A stretch of DNA of 64,000 nt from contig CADCXC010000001.1 in assembly GCA_902806595.1 (NCBI GenBank), positions 1-64,000 on the forward strand. The letters are read 5' to 3'. The notes beneath the pieces were generated by a model that searched no databases, had not been told where the DNA came from, and was given only the letters and a program-made list of their open reading frames with translations. The translations under genes and the position numbers were made by a program. Numbering within the stretch: the first letter of the stretch is position 1; every line of letters starts with the position of its first letter. Positions 1-15,358 of this stretch are shown one piece after another. The stretch comes from Pyrenopolyporus hunteri (lineage: Eukaryota; Ascomycota; Sordariomycetes; Xylariales; Hypoxylaceae).

Positions 1-405
1 TATTCGTTATTAATATTTTATTAAATTTAATTAACTTTAATTATATTTAACTTTATAAAATAATAAAATATAGGGTAAATTCTTGACCATATATATATTC
101 AAAATCATTTTCTAAAGGTTTATTTTTAATTTTTTTTTTTTTTAATATTTTTTATAAAATTAATACTAATTAATTTTAATGTTTTAAATTTCGCTTTATA
201 ATATCGTAAAGTTAATAAAATTAAAATTAGAATTATTTTATAAAGGTTTATTACACGTTATTATTATATAATTTGACAATTTTTATATAAAATATATTTG
301 TATATTAAAATAAATATCGAAAATGATAATATAAACGATAATATAAACGACTGATATAAATAATAATTTAAAGATTAAACTTAAAATATTAATTTATTAT
401 AATAA

Positions 406-659
406 TATAATTTTTATATTAAGTATTTATCATGCTTGATAATAATAATGGATATATTTTTTTATTAAATACTTCGTCGTTTGCATGACAAAAATTTAAA
501 GTATATTTTAAATAAATATAAATATTAATTGTCTGATTAACTTATTTATAATTTTTAAATATATATAATTTAATTAATTTACTTTATTTTATATTTTTTA
601 TTATACGATTATATAATAATTTTCGATTATTTATTAACGACTTTTTATTTATTTAATAG
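406..659 (+). repeat. Degraded ~260-bp dispersed repeat, copy 1 (LTR-like)
   Basis: First of five related segments. It shares the ordered landmarks of the others: an ATAATAATRTA beginning, a TTATATTAA stretch, a run like ATATATTTTTATTAAATACTTCG, a central TTTATAATTTTTA, a TATATATAATTTAATTAATTTA stretch split over about 25 bases, TTATACGATTATATAATAATT, and an end like TTTATTTATTTAATA. It differs from the others near 430 (CATGCTTGAT instead of an AACGATAAT-type sequence). Boundaries are by eye and may be off by ten bases. Confidence 0.6.
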
Positions 660-2519
660 TTATAATTATTATCGTTATTATTATTATTATTATATTATTA
701 TCGTTATCGTATTTATTTTACTATATATATTATTATTTATTTATATATTTATATTTATCATTTATATTATTTATATTATATTAATAATTTAATATTATTT
801 TATATATTTAAAAAAAGGTTTATTTTAAATCGATATTATAAATTTTTAAATTGACGTTATTATTTTATTATTTATGTTATTATTATTATTTATAATATTA
901 TTAATCGATTTAAATAATCGAGGTATTCTTTTAATTATAAAACGATTTTTTTAGATTTATTATTATTATTATTATCGTTAAATGAAAAATTATAATTTTT
1001 ATTATTTTAACAAATTATAATCCTTTATTAATAAAATAATGTTAATAAAGTTTATTTTCGATGTCGTTAAAATCGTTATTATTATTACGATTACGATCGT
1101 TAACTTAAAACGAAAATGTTTTTTAAAGGTAAAAAGTTTATTTTAAAAAATCGAAGGATATTCGTAATAAAGGATATAATTATAATTTTATATTAAATTA
1201 TCATTATTATTAACATTTAAAAATAAAAAATATAAATTATTTCGTTTTCGAAAATTCGAAAAGTCGTAACTTTATTATTAAAAATAATTTATATAAATTA
1301 AATAAATAAATATTTAAGATTAATATCGTAAATTTAATAAATTTCTTTATTATAAAATAAGGTTTTTTATTCGTATAATAATTACGGCGTATAAAGTATA
1401 TAAAATATTAATACGTAATTGTTATTTTTTAATTAATATAAATTTTTCGTCGAATATATTATAAATATTAATACGAAAAAAATAATATTATTAATATTTT
1501 ATATAAAAAACACCGTTATTTAACCGTAAATATTTATTTTATTATAGTCGAATTAAAGTTTTATTTTTAAAAAACGAAATAAATTTATTTATAATCGTAA
1601 AAGTTTATATATTCGATAATATTCGTTACGATTTATCGTATTTTCTTATTTTTATCTTTAAATATTAAACTTTATAATCGAGAATAAATAAAATATTAAA
1701 ATTTTATTAAAGTAAAAAGTAAGTTATTATAAAAGAATATTTAATAATTAAAATTTAAAGTAGAATAAAAATTTATATAATAATTAATATATATAATAAT
1801 AATAATAAAAATAATATTAATAAATTATAATATATTTATAAAATCGTTAAAAGGTTAAAAAATATAAAGTTAATATTTTTTATTAAGTAAAATATTATTA
1901 TTAAATCGAATAAACTATAAGTTATTTATTTTATTAAATATATTAAAATAAAAACGATTTATATCGTTTTCGATAATTTAAATATTATTAATTATTATAA
2001 ATAAATATAATACGTTAAATCGTAATCGATGTTATTAATATTTAACGTAAAAAATTTAAAAAAGTTAATACGCGTTAAAATATTTAAAATAAATAAAAAC
2101 GTATAATAAAAAGTTTAATCGATTCGATATTAATAATATAAAGCCGTATAAACGGTTTAACCGCGAAAAGTAATGAAATTTAAAATTTTATTTTTAAATG
2201 ACGAAATAATAAATAAAAGAAATAAATGAAATATTTATTTATTTAATTAAAATGATAAATGTCGGTCGAATAATAGGGTTAAACTTTAAATGTAGATTAT
2301 ATAATTATATATTTAAATAATTAAATAAATTTTCGTTTTATTAAATAACCGTTAATAAATCGAAGGGCGGTTTCGTTATTTATTTATTATATAAAATCGC
2401 GATTTTTAGGTTTTTACGAATTTATTATTTTATAATTATATAATTTTTAATATAATTTTCGTGGCATTTTTAACTTTTATAAAATTTACTTTATATTATT
2501 TTAAAAGCCGTTATAAAGT

Positions 2520-3140
2520 TTACTTTATATTATTTTATATCATTTTCGAAAAAATTATTACGAAAATTTATTTCATATTACTTTTAAAAATCGTCGCGAA
2601 AATTTACCCTATATATTTTATATTACTTTTCGAAAAAGTCGTCGCGGTTTACCCTATATTATTTTAAAAATCGTTTGAAAGTTTACTTTATATTATTTTA
2701 TATTATTTTCGAAAAAACGTTACGAAAATTTACCTTATACTATTTTTAAAAAAACGTTACGAAATTTACTTTATACTACTTTATATTATTTTGAAAAGTC
2801 GTCGTAAAAGTTTATTTTATACTACCTTTAAAAAATTATCGCGAAAATTTACTTTATACCACCTTATATTATTTTCGAAAAAATCGTTACGAAAGTTTAT
2901 TTTATATTACTTTTAAAAATTATAAAGTTTACCCTATATTATTTTATATTATTTTTCGAAAAAACCGTTGTAAAATCCATCTTATATTATTTTTTAAAAA
3001 TTGTCGCGAATTTACTTTATATTACCTTATATTATTTTCGAAAAATCGTTACGAAAATTTATCTTATATTATTTTTAAAAAACCGTCGCGAAAATTTACC
3101 TTATATTATTTTATATTACTTTTTAAAAAACCGTCGTAAA
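2520..3140 (+). repeat. ~83-bp dimeric tandem repeat (satellite-like), about 8 units
   Basis: A long form (TACTTTATATTATTTTATAT followed by ATTTTCGAAAAAATCGTTACG) recurs at about 2,521, 2,605, 2,684, 2,767, 2,850, 2,930, 3,013 and 3,097, giving spacings of 78-84 bases. Between successive long forms lies a shorter relative of roughly 38 bases (TTTACCTTATATTATTTTTA then AAAAACGTCGCG), so the unit is a dimer of two related halves of about 45 and 38 bases. Diverged partial units extend to about 2,478 on the left and 3,150 on the right. The single open frame crossing the first part is a consequence of the repeat, not a gene. Confidence 0.8.
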
Positions 3141-3256
3141 ATTTATCCGTATAATTTTTTATATTTAATTTTAAATATATAATTTAAAAAATTTTCGAAA
3201 AGTATTATAAAAAATACGTTAAATTAAAATTAAATTTATATAATTAAATTATAATA

Positions 3257-3516
3257 ATGTAGTTTTATATTAAAGTATTTATTATAACGATAATAACGGT
3301 AGATATATTTTTATTAAATGTTTTATTATTTTACGTAACGGGCATTTAAAGTATAAACTTTTAAAAAGTAATATAAATATCGATTAATATAAAGTTAATT
3401 TATTTATAATTTTTACATATATATAATTTAATTAATTTTATTTATTTTTATATTTTTATTATACGATCGTATAATAATTTCGGTTATTAATTAACGATTT
3501 TTATTCGTTTAATATA
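3257..3516 (+). repeat. Degraded ~260-bp dispersed repeat, copy 2 (LTR-like)
   Basis: It begins TGTAGTTTTATATTAAAGT and ends CGTTTAATATA. This copy keeps the TGTA start that is TATA in copies 1, 3 and 5, as expected if RIP changed the others. It carries the AACGATAATAACGGTA core seen again in copy 4. Its sequence downstream does not match that downstream of copy 1. Confidence 0.7.
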
Positions 3517-6500
3517 AATTTATATAATTAAATATATATAATTAAATTTATTCGATTCGAATTTTTAAATAAAATTATACGTTAAATTAAAATTAAATTT
3601 ATATAATTAAATTTATATAATTCGAATTTTTTATATAAATTTATTTAATTCGATTTATTTAATTAAATTAATTTAATTAATAAAATCGCCTATTAAAATG
3701 CGAATAATTTTAAGTGTAATAATATAGCGTTTAATAAAACGGTTTAATTAATTAAATAAATGCGTAATACGAGTCGTTTAACGTAACGTACGCGTAATTC
3801 GTTAACGTAACGTGTAATTTATATAACGTAAAAAATGTAACTCGTAAATTTTACGTAATTAAATTTTTTATTTAAAAAAATTAAAATATATTTTAAGGTT
3901 TTTAAATAAAGTTAAATAATCGATAGTAAATTTAAATACGATTTCGTTACTTTATTTTATATATATTTAAATACTTAAAGTAAGTATATAAAATTATAAT
4001 TAAAATAATAAAACGGTTATTAAATTTTTTATTTAAATTTTTAAAATGATGTATACGTACGCATTTACGTATATTAAACGATTTTTTATATACGTAAATA
4101 CATATATATTTATAAAACATTAATAACCATTATATAAAAAACATTTAATTAAATATTAAATTAATATGTATTTAATTAATAAAGATAAAATTAAATTATC
4201 ATTAACTTTAATTTTTTTATCGTAAATTTATATAAAATATTAAATAACGCGTTTTTATCGAAATATTTTTAATTATAATTTTAACGAAGTATAATATAAC
4301 TTTTTATTAAAATTTTTTATTATATTTTTTATTATTATAATAAAGTTAATTATATAATAAAAGAAGTAATTATATTTTTATACGAATTATTTAATTACCT
4401 TTAGTTTTTAACTTAAATATATATATTAATTATTAATTAAAGTATTTAATATATATTTATAATAAAATAATTACGATTTCCTTTTACGATTTTTTTTACG
4501 ATTTAATATCGCGACTTTATTTTACGATTTTTTTTACGACTTTTCCTACGATATTTTTTACGATTTTTTATTATAACTTTATAATATTTATAATTTTTAT
4601 TAATTTCGTTATTATGCTTACTTCGATGTATACGATTATACGAATATTATACTTTTATATTTTTTAAATAAAATTTTATTTTTTTACTTTTTATACCTCT
4701 TTAATACGGGGTAATTATACTTTTTATAGGAAAAGTTTTTTAAGTTATTTTTATGTAATTTATTTTAAAATAATTAAATGTTAATTAATATACTTTTTAT
4801 TAAATTTTATAAACATTTATATTAAATTATATTACGTTTATATTTTCGTTTTTAAGTATATTCGTTTAAATAATATTTATATTTTTTTTATATAATTTTA
4901 ATTATTATTTATATTATAAAAATTTATCATTTAAAATTTTATTAAATTTTAATTTTAATTTTCGATTTTTAATTATATATTATTCGAGGTATTTTTTTAA
5001 AGTTATATAATTTTATATATAAAAATACGTTATATCGTTAATAGGTTTTAACGGATAAATTATAAATTATTTATTATATAACCACTACGTTTTTAATGTT
5101 AAAAAATCGTTAAAATTATATTCGATTAATGGTTTTTTCATTTTTTATATTAATTATATTAATTTAGGGTCGTATTTTAAATTTATAACGTAATTTTTTA
5201 TATTAATTTTTTTTAAATTTAATTATATTATATTTATATAATCGGTAATAATATAATTTTATTTAATTAAAACTTAATACGGTGATTATTTTATTAATAT
5301 ATAAAGTCGATAATTTTTTATTTTATTATATTTTTATATATAATATATAATGCGATTTGATTAATTAAATTCCTTTTATCGAATAATTAGGCTTTATAAA
5401 ACTCGTCGAAATAATTTTAAAACTATTAATTATAAAAAAAAAAAAAAATAAAAATAATTACATTTTTTAATATATATAATTTAATGTAAGGTTACGTTAA
5501 TTAATAATTATAATTATTATTATTCGATTTTTCGATTTTATTTATTTGTTTTTTATTTATATAAATTCAAAATTTAATAACTTTATATTTTAATTTTTTT
5601 AATTTCGTTTAAATTTTATATAATTATCGACGGTTTTTAAGTTATGGTTAATTAAAATTATATTTAAATTATAAAAAATTTCGATTTTATGATTTGTTTG
5701 TATATTATAACCGGATTTTTAATTCGAAAATAATAAAAAATTGGTTTAATATATTTAAAAGTTAAAATTATATTTATTTATATTAATTTATAATATTTTA
5801 TAAAAATATATGTTAATATATATATAAATTTCGAATTCGATAAAATTTAATTTATAATATTTATTTATAAATTAAATATAATTAAATTTCGAAATTATAA
5901 ATTTTTACGCGTTTTCGCTTTACATTTAATTTATTATTAATTTATTATCGTATAACTTTTAAGTAAAATTATTGATATATAATATAAATTATATTTTTAT
6001 AATTAAGAGTTAAATATTTCGACGAATATATTCGAAGATATTATTTTTTTTTAAATTTTCGAAAGTGTTTAAAATTTATTTATAATTTTTAAAAAATTTA
6101 TACACTTTAAATATATTATATATTCGTTCGATTAAGTTATTAATTTTTTTCTTTATATTATTTTTAATTTTAATACGAATAAAAAACGTTTTATTAATAT
6201 TAAAGTTTTATTAATCGAATCGAAGTAAAATTTTATTATTACGAAAGTTTTTTTCGTAAAAAAAATAACGTATAAATTAAACGAATTCTTCGATATAAAA
6301 TATCGAATTATATTAACATTTTCTTTATTATCGTAATTTACGTTATAAAATCGTAAAGATAAATTAATTTTAGGTTTTTTAAATTTTAAATAATTAATAA
6401 TTTAAATATATAAAAACTCGATATTAAAAAGTTTAAAAATTCTTTTTTTAATGTTATTTATATTTAATTTATTTTTATAGATATTTTATTTATTAAAATA

Positions 6501-9500
6501 TTATTAAAAAAATCGCCGGTTAATAATAATATTATATTTTTTTCGAAGTTTTTATAATATTTCGTTTTAAAAATTTTTATTTATTAAATATTATCGAATG
6601 ATTTAATTTTTTTAAATAATTATTTAAGTTTTAAATTAGTGTATAATAATTTAAAATGATTTTAATATTATATTAAAATGTAAATAATTTTATAAATAAA
6701 TAAGTATATTAAAATTTATAAAATATAAATTTTTATATTATTAATGTCGATTTATTTAATTAATATAATTATTATTATTTATATTAAATATAATATAAAT
6801 TTTACGGGGTGTATATAAAGTATTTATCGTTTATTATTATATAAAATTAACTTTTTTAAAATTAAAATCCTCGTATATATATAATATAATAAGGTTTTAA
6901 ATTTTAATTTAATTATAATAATAGGCTGGTTTTAATAAAACGTATTTATTTTCGAACCGTTATTATTTTAATAAGAAACTTGAAATTAAAATTAAAACGT
7001 ATAACGTTTTTCGACGTTATCGAAAAAAAACATTTATCGAAACGTATAAAAAAATTCCTCGATTTTAAAAATACGTAAAATTTTTAAAATAACCGGTAAT
7101 AAATATCCGTTAACGGTTATTTAAAATAATATATATCGATTTATATATTCATTAAAAATACATTTAATATAAACGATTTTATAATAATTTTTATAAAATA
7201 TTACTTTTTCGTAAAAATTTTATAATATATATTTAATATATAAAGGGCGTAATATATAAAGTTTTATTAATTTAATTTTAACATAATAAATCGATTATTA
7301 CATTAATTTATTAAAGTATTTCGTTAATTTATAATTGTTTTTATAAACGACGTTATAATAAAAAAATAATTATATAAGGTTCGATATATATTTAAATAGG
7401 ATTATATAAATAATAATATATAAATTTTCGGATTTTTTTTTTAAATTATATAAATATTATTAATATAATTATAAATAAAGTTTACGTTTTTTATTTATTA
7501 TACGTATATATATTAAAGCGTATTTATTTATAAATAATTTTACGATTTTATTATTATAATTTTATTATTATATTTAAATATATTTAATTAATTAATTATA
7601 TATTTAACGTTATAATAAAAAGGAAAATTTAAATTTTTTTTAAATTATAAGGTTATATTTAATTTATATTATTATATTTTATAAAATTAATTTATTAATA
7701 TATATAATGATATTTTAATTTTTTTTATTAGTTTTTTTGGGTAAGTTTACGTTTAGTTACGATGTTAAAATATATTTAAGTATAATTAAATCGTTAAATA
7801 TTCGATAAGTTTATATATTTTTTTCGTAAAAATTTATTTATTATTTTTAATGTAAAGTTTTTACGGTGCGTTTTTATTTCGATGTTATAATCGAAATCGA
7901 TAAACTTTAATGTAAAATTAATTAATTAATGTGAATTATTTTTTAATTTAACTTATAAAAACACGCGAAATAACGATTTTATATATATAAAAAATAGGAT
8001 ATATGTTTTAATTTTTATAATTATTAATTATATTATTTATGTATTTATCGAAAAGTTATAATTTCGATATTTTTTTTATAAATTTAATAAATTAAATATT
8101 AAAAAAAATTATTTTTTTATTTATTTTAATTTTTATTTTATTATTATTTTATATTATATATTATTATTTATTTTTTAACGATGTCGAGAAACGTTATATA
8201 TTTCGAGCTTTACGAAAATAATTTTAATTATATAATAATATATAAGATAATTTTTAAATTTTATTTCGAAACGAATCGTAAGATTTATTATTTTTATTAT
8301 AAATTTTATTATTTTTTAATTGTTAATTTTATGAATAATTATTAATTTTTACGCGAAGATTTAATTGTTTTATTTAATATTTAATTTAGCGGTGTAGTTA
8401 CGGTATTTTTTAGCGGAGTATTTTTTATTTTATAAAATAGTTTATTTATTATGTAATTTGGTAATTTAAATGTTATATTTTACGGTCGAAGTATTTTATT
8501 ATTACGTGAATTATTTTTGGATATATTGTTTTAAAGTTTATAATTAAGGATTAATATAATCGAAAGGAAATAATTAAAATATAAATTATTTATCGAATAT
8601 AACTTTAAGATGATTTTTATTTAAATAAATTTAAAATTTAACGTAATAAAAAGAAATATTAAATTATAAAAAGTTTGATTGATTTATAATCGAATTTATA
8701 ATACGATTTGTTTTAAAATATATATATATATTTATAATTTTTATATATATGTTAATAGGGATAATAAAGTAAAAAAAAAATTAATATCGATTGAAACGAC
8801 GGGAAATTATAAATTTAATCGATACGAAATTTAAAGTTATTTAATAAATATTTATATTAAAAACGATTAATATTTTAATTTTTTTATATTCGAATGGAAT
8901 TACGTTATAATATTAATTAAAACGAAACGTTTTAGGTTTATATAAAGTTAACGAATGTATAATTTATAAATATGTTAAGTATATAAAATTTATTTAATAT
9001 ATTAAAATAACGTAAATATTTAAAATAAAAATAATAAATATTATCGATTATAAAAAAATAACGATAAATGATTTATTTAATAAAAATAATATACTTTAAA
9101 ATTTTATAAAAAATATAATTAAAAGTAAAATATATAAAATTTATATAGTTATATATAAAAACGAGGTTTTAATTTTACAAAAAAAGATTAAGGTATCGTT
9201 TCGAACGTTTATAAATTTATTTTTTAATAAAAAAAATTAAAATGCTTTTTCGTTTAATTAACCTTTTTTTTTAAATTAAATAATTTTACTTTTATTTAAT
9301 TATTTTTTTTCGTTAAATTATATTTATTTACTTAATTAAAATTTTTTATTAAATTAAATTTTTATATTTAATATAATTATTAATTTTTAAATCGATTGTA
9401 ATTTAATTTCGTTAATAAAGTTGTAATAAAAATAACTTTTAAAATTATTTAATTCGTTATTAAAAAAAATTATAAAAATATGTCGGGATTATACGTTATT

Positions 9501-12500
9501 ATTAAAATTTAAAGTTTATAATATAAATGTAAATTTAATTAAAATTTTTATAGTTATTATTAATATCGAATTAAAGTAATTTTAACGTCGATATTTTTAA
9601 ACGAAATTTTATTTTTATAACGTTTAAAGTTTCGAATATTATTATTAATTTTATCGAAAATTTAATTAATTTTATTAAAAGTTTCACCGATAATAATATT
9701 TTATTTTTAAACGTTAATAAAATAATCGAACGAACGATATAAAAGGAAAAATTAAGGTTAATCGTATTACGAATATATTAATTATCGAAAAATAATTTCG
9801 TCGAAATAATTTAATGTTTATTTACGATTAAAATTATTTAAAATATAAAAAAATATCGAATACGATTAATTTAATTTATTATTAATTAAAAAAGTATTAT
9901 TTTTATTAAATAATATTACGAAAATTTTTATTATTGTATTAAATTTTATTAACAATAATTATTTTAAAATATTTATTAATTCGATTCGTTATATTATTTT
10001 CGATATTAATTATTTATTTTTATTTAATATATAAGGTAAAAAACGAAAATTTAATTAATTATCGATTAAATTTATTAAATTAATTAATGAAAATAAATCG
10101 ATAATATATTTTAAAGTTTATATTATTTAATTTATAAATGTTTACGTACGCGATATAGTTAAAGTTAAAACGCGATATATTATTACGAATGCGATTAATA
10201 TAAAGTTACGTCGTAATTTATTTAAATTTTATTTAAATGAAAAAAAAATTAATTAATTATTTTTTATTATAACGAATATAAGTTAAGAAGTAAATTTTAA
10301 ATGTTATATAATTAAATTATTTAAAAATAATTAAATATATTTTTATTATTATCCTTTTATTTTATATAATATATATATAATATAAATTTATATAATTATA
10401 TTTTAAACGAATTTTATTATTTTATTTAATAAAGTTTTTTACTTTTTATTAACGGTTTCGTCGTTATTTTTTTTTATAAATGATATTAAATGTATTATTT
10501 TTTTTTTTTTTTTTTAACGTATATAAAATCGTTAATTTATTTTCGAAATTTATTCGAATGTTAACTTATTCGAAAATTATTATATATTTATATTATTTTT
10601 TATATTTTTTTTTATAATTATATATTTTTTAATCGATAAAAAAAATTATAAAATTTATTAATGTAAATATAAAATTTAAGGTAAAAATTAAGGTTAATAT
10701 TAAGGTTAACATTATTATATATTATTAATATAATTATTTTAAATTTTTTTTTTTAGGTATACGAATTTATAAATAAATAACGTAAACTTTTACTATTATA
10801 ATAATAATAAACGTACGCGCCGTTTATTAAATTTATATTTTAATTTATAAATACGAAAATAATTATACATGCCTTTTATAAATTACGTTCGTTTACGTAT
10901 TAATTATACCGTTATTTATTAATACGTAAAAAATTATAGATTTAAACATATAAAATAAAAATATTTTTTAATAATATATTAATAATATATTATAAATAAA
11001 TGTAAATTTTAATTAACGATTACGTCGTTAATTTATTATCGAAAATAGTTTAATGTAATTAATATATTAATTATTTTTCGCTAGTATACGTTTAAAATAT
11101 AAAATTAATAAAAGTACGACGATATTATAAATAAAAATAAATAAATTAATTATATAAAAATAAACGATTTAAACGATTTTTCATATAATTACAAAAGTTG
11201 TAAAATTATATTAATTATATAAATGTCGTTATAATTAATCTATTTAATATATATACGAATAAACTTTTAATTTTTTTTTTTTAAAAAATTAAAATAAATA
11301 TTATACGATATATTAATTATTAAAATCATAGTTATAAAAACGTTTAATAAAAAATAATATAAAATATATTAAATAAATTTATATTATTTTATAAAAAGCG
11401 AAAAAAAAGTGTTAAAAGAATTTAAATTCGAATATAAATTTATCTTTATTAACGTACGTAAAAATAAAATTTATTATATATTCGAAAGTAAATATAATTC
11501 ATATATAAAAGCGGTAAAATATCATTATATTTATTATTAATTACTTAAATTTATTTATTATAATTTAATAATAAAATTCATTTAATGAAATTATAATATT
11601 ATATTTATTTATTTAATTTAATTAACGAAACGGGTAAAAATTTAAATTTAATTAAAATTACGTTATTAATATTTTATTAATTATAAAATAAGAAATAAAA
11701 TACAAATTATAATTTACGAAACCGTTAAATTTTAATATATATTTCCCTTTTCCCTTTTTTTTATATATATATTACGGCGACGTTATAATATTAATATAAA
11801 CGTTCGTTTACGACTTCGATAATTATAAAAATTTTTTTAAATTTTATTAACTTTATTTTATTAAAATTTATATTTAAAGTTTTTAAAATTTAATTTAATT
11901 TAGGGTTTATCGAAAATAAATATATTAATTATAATTTAATTATATAAATATTTATTAAATAATCCTTAAATATTATCCATTAATTTACCTTATAATATTT
12001 CGATAATAATGTTATTTTCGATGAATTTAAATGATTCGAATATAATCTCGAAAGTTATAATATAATTATTAATAAATTACGCGAAAAAATTATAATTTTT
12101 AAGGTAAAATTTTAATTAATATTAAAACATTTAAAAAATTAAATATAAAATATAAAAAAATAATTTACGATATTTAAAATCGAATTTTAAAACGAATGTT
12201 AAAAACATCGAATCGAATATTTATATACGTATTTATATTATTAAAACGCGTATTTAAAATATTAAAATAAACGTTTATATAATTAAAACGCGTTTTATAC
12301 GTATTAATATTAATTTATAAATAAAATGTTTATATTATTTTAAATTTATTATAATATATATAAGATTTATTAATTTTATTAAACGGTCGAAAGGTTTTTT
12401 AACTTAGGAAATTTTTTATTAAATAAAATTATAAATTATATTATAAAATTAAAATCGAATTATAAATTAAATTATTTAACGTAATTAACATTTATATTAT

Positions 12501-14727
12501 TTATGTTAGTTTAAATATATAATGTTAAATTAATATTTAAGTAATAAAAATATAATAAAATATTTAAAAAAAAAAAAGTTAAAAATTAAAAAAATAGATT
12601 TAATATATTTAAATACATTTTCATTTTATTATTTAAATGTATATATTATATATATATATTTATTAATACACTTAATATATATAAAATAATAACACGAAAT
12701 AACATAAATAATATATGTAGTTAAAATTATAAATAATTTAAAATTTAAAGTATTTATTATTTTAATTAATTAAAATATAACGTCGTTATAATTACGTAGT
12801 TATATAATAATTTATGTTTTACTCGATTTTTATATCGATGTTATAATTATACGTAATTAATATATAATTCGTGCATATAATATTATAAATTTAGGGCGAA
12901 TTTTTTAAAGTTATTTAAAAAAATATATATAAATAAAGTAAAAATTTTTAAAATAAAAATTTAAATTAAAATTATCGATAAAACTTATAATATAATTAAC
13001 CGATTAATTTAATAAAATTAATTAATAAAATAAATAATAGTAATGAGTTTATTACGTAATTAAATAAATATAGTTATATCTTCGATAAAAATTATAATTT
13101 ATAGTCGATTTTCGATTACATTAATTAATTTTTTAATTAATAATGTTTATTACTACCTTTATTTTTATAATTTATATTCGAAGTTTAAATATATTTAATT
13201 TTATTTTTTAATTAATATTTTATATAATAAAAATTATAATAAATAATATTATATTATAATTTATTATAAAATAATTTAAAAATTAATCGTTTAATTTTAC
13301 GTTATAAAACGAATTTTAAAAATTAAAAATAAACTTTTATTAATATTATAAAAAAAAAATAAAAGGGACGAATTATAATTTTTTAAATTACGAAGTTAAT
13401 ATAACGTATTTATATTATATAAAACGATATAATTTAATTTATCGATTATTTTATACCGTTAAACGATCGTATAATATTATAATAATAAATTTAAATAAAT
13501 AATTATTTAATTATTATAATGTAATAATTTATAAAAAGGTTTAAGTTAAATTATATTATATTAATTCGAGTATAAATATATTAAATAAAAGTCGTAATTA
13601 TATTTTTAATAATTATAAAAACGTAAAAAAAAGAAATTTTTATAAAACGTATAAACGTATAAATTTTTTAAAGTTATTTTTATAATTTTATATCGTAAGT
13701 ATATTTTTTTATATATATGTATTATATATAAATATTTATGTAAAAAACGTAAAAATAAATTATTATTTTATTATATTAAATGTTAAATTAATTAATTTAA
13801 AGTTATTAATTTATTATTAAGGGTTTTAATTAAAAAGTTAATTTTCGAATAACTTTAAATAATGTCCGTTATTATAAAATATTTAAATAAATAAATATGT
13901 AAATATTATTATTATAGGATTTTAATTATTTTAATATTAATTTAAACTTTAAATTAACTTTTTTTAAAATATTTTATTATTTTATCGTACTTCGTTTTAT
14001 CATTTATTTAATATTTTAATTATTATAAATTTTTTAATATAATTTAATTTATAATTTAATTTTATTATAATAATTAAATATAATAATAAATTAACATAAA
14101 AATTATTAAAGTTTATAAACTTTTTCGTAATTTATAAAAGTTAATAAATTTCGAATTTAATTAATATAATTAACACGTAGTTAAATAATTTAAAAATTCA
14201 AATTATTACGTGGTTAAATAATTTTAAAACTTAAATAAATAATCGATTCGAAGCTTTAAAAATTTAATTAAATAAACGGTTTATTACTTTAAATATTCGT
14301 TTAAAAGTTACGTAAAAAATTTTATTTATATTTATATTTAATTATTTACGTATTTAAATATTAAAATTATATTATAAAAATATTAATACTTTTATATAAT
14401 TTATAAATAATAATATTACGTAAATAAATGTTAAATTCGAACCGCTTTTATTTATATAAAATAACACCGTTATTAAAAAATTATAAAATAAATTAATAAA
14501 TAATATAGTAAAATTATTCGATAAAAAATTACATAATAAAATTATAATCGATATATTTACTTTTATTTTCGATAACTTTTAAATTAAAATAAATTTCGTT
14601 AATTTTAAGGTTTAACGTTAATAAATTAAAAATAATTAAATTTAAAAAAGTTTTATTAATAATCGATATTATTAACGTACGTATTTAAATAATCGAAACT
14701 TAAATATAAAAAAAGTAAATATAATAA

Positions 14728-14985
14728 TATAATTTTATATTAATATATTTACCGTAACAATAATAACGATAAATATAATTTTATTATATATTTTATTGTT
14801 TTACGTAATAAATAATTAAATTATAAATTTTAAATGAAAATATATTTTCGATTAATATAAATTTAATTTAATCTTTTTTTTTTACATTTATATAATTTAG
14901 TTAATTTATTTTTTTTTTACTTTATATTATATAATTATATAATATAAAATCGTTTATTATTTAATAAATTTTTATTATATTAATA
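14728..14985 (+). repeat. Degraded ~260-bp dispersed repeat, copy 3 (LTR-like)
   Basis: It follows ATAATAA, carries ACCGTAACAATAATAACGAT near the start, the TTTTACGTAATAAATAATT middle portion, and a diverged right half (TACATTTATATAATTTAGTT). It is the most diverged copy at its right end. It stands only about 110 bases from copy 4, in the same orientation. Confidence 0.6.
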
Positions 14986-15094
14986 ATAAAAAAAATTACT
15001 TTTTAAATTAATCGGTTTTTATAATTATTAAATTAAAAAAAAATGTATAATTACTTAATTTTAATATAATTTTTTACTTTAATATTTATAATAA

Positions 15095-15358
15095 TGTAAC
15101 TTTATATTAACGTATTTATCGTAACGATAATAACGGTAAATATATTTTTATTAAATACATCGTCGTTTTACGTAATAAGCGATTAAGGTATAACTTTTAA
15201 AAGTAGATATATTTATCGATTAATATAAAATTAATCGATTTATAATTTTTACATTTTTATAATTTAATTAATTTATTTATTTCGTTACTTTTTATTATGT
15301 AATCGTATGTTAATTAATCGATTATAAATTAATAATTTTTTATTTATTTAATAATATT
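15095..15358 (+). repeat. Degraded ~260-bp dispersed repeat, copy 4; candidate left LTR
   Basis: It begins TGTAACTTTATATTAACG and continues with ATCGTAACGATAATAACGGT, then TTACGTAATAAGCGATTAAG, and ends TTTATTTATTTAATAATATT. It is close in layout to copies 2 and 5. Together with copy 5 it brackets about 7.6 kb, a usual internal size for a Ty3/Gypsy element, so it could be that element's left LTR. Confidence 0.65.

Noticed and set aside
2461..2667. 68-codon frame in the AT-rich block
   Set aside because: It lies in the 83-bp tandem repeat and encodes only Phe/Ile/Tyr/Lys repeats; it starts at GTG.
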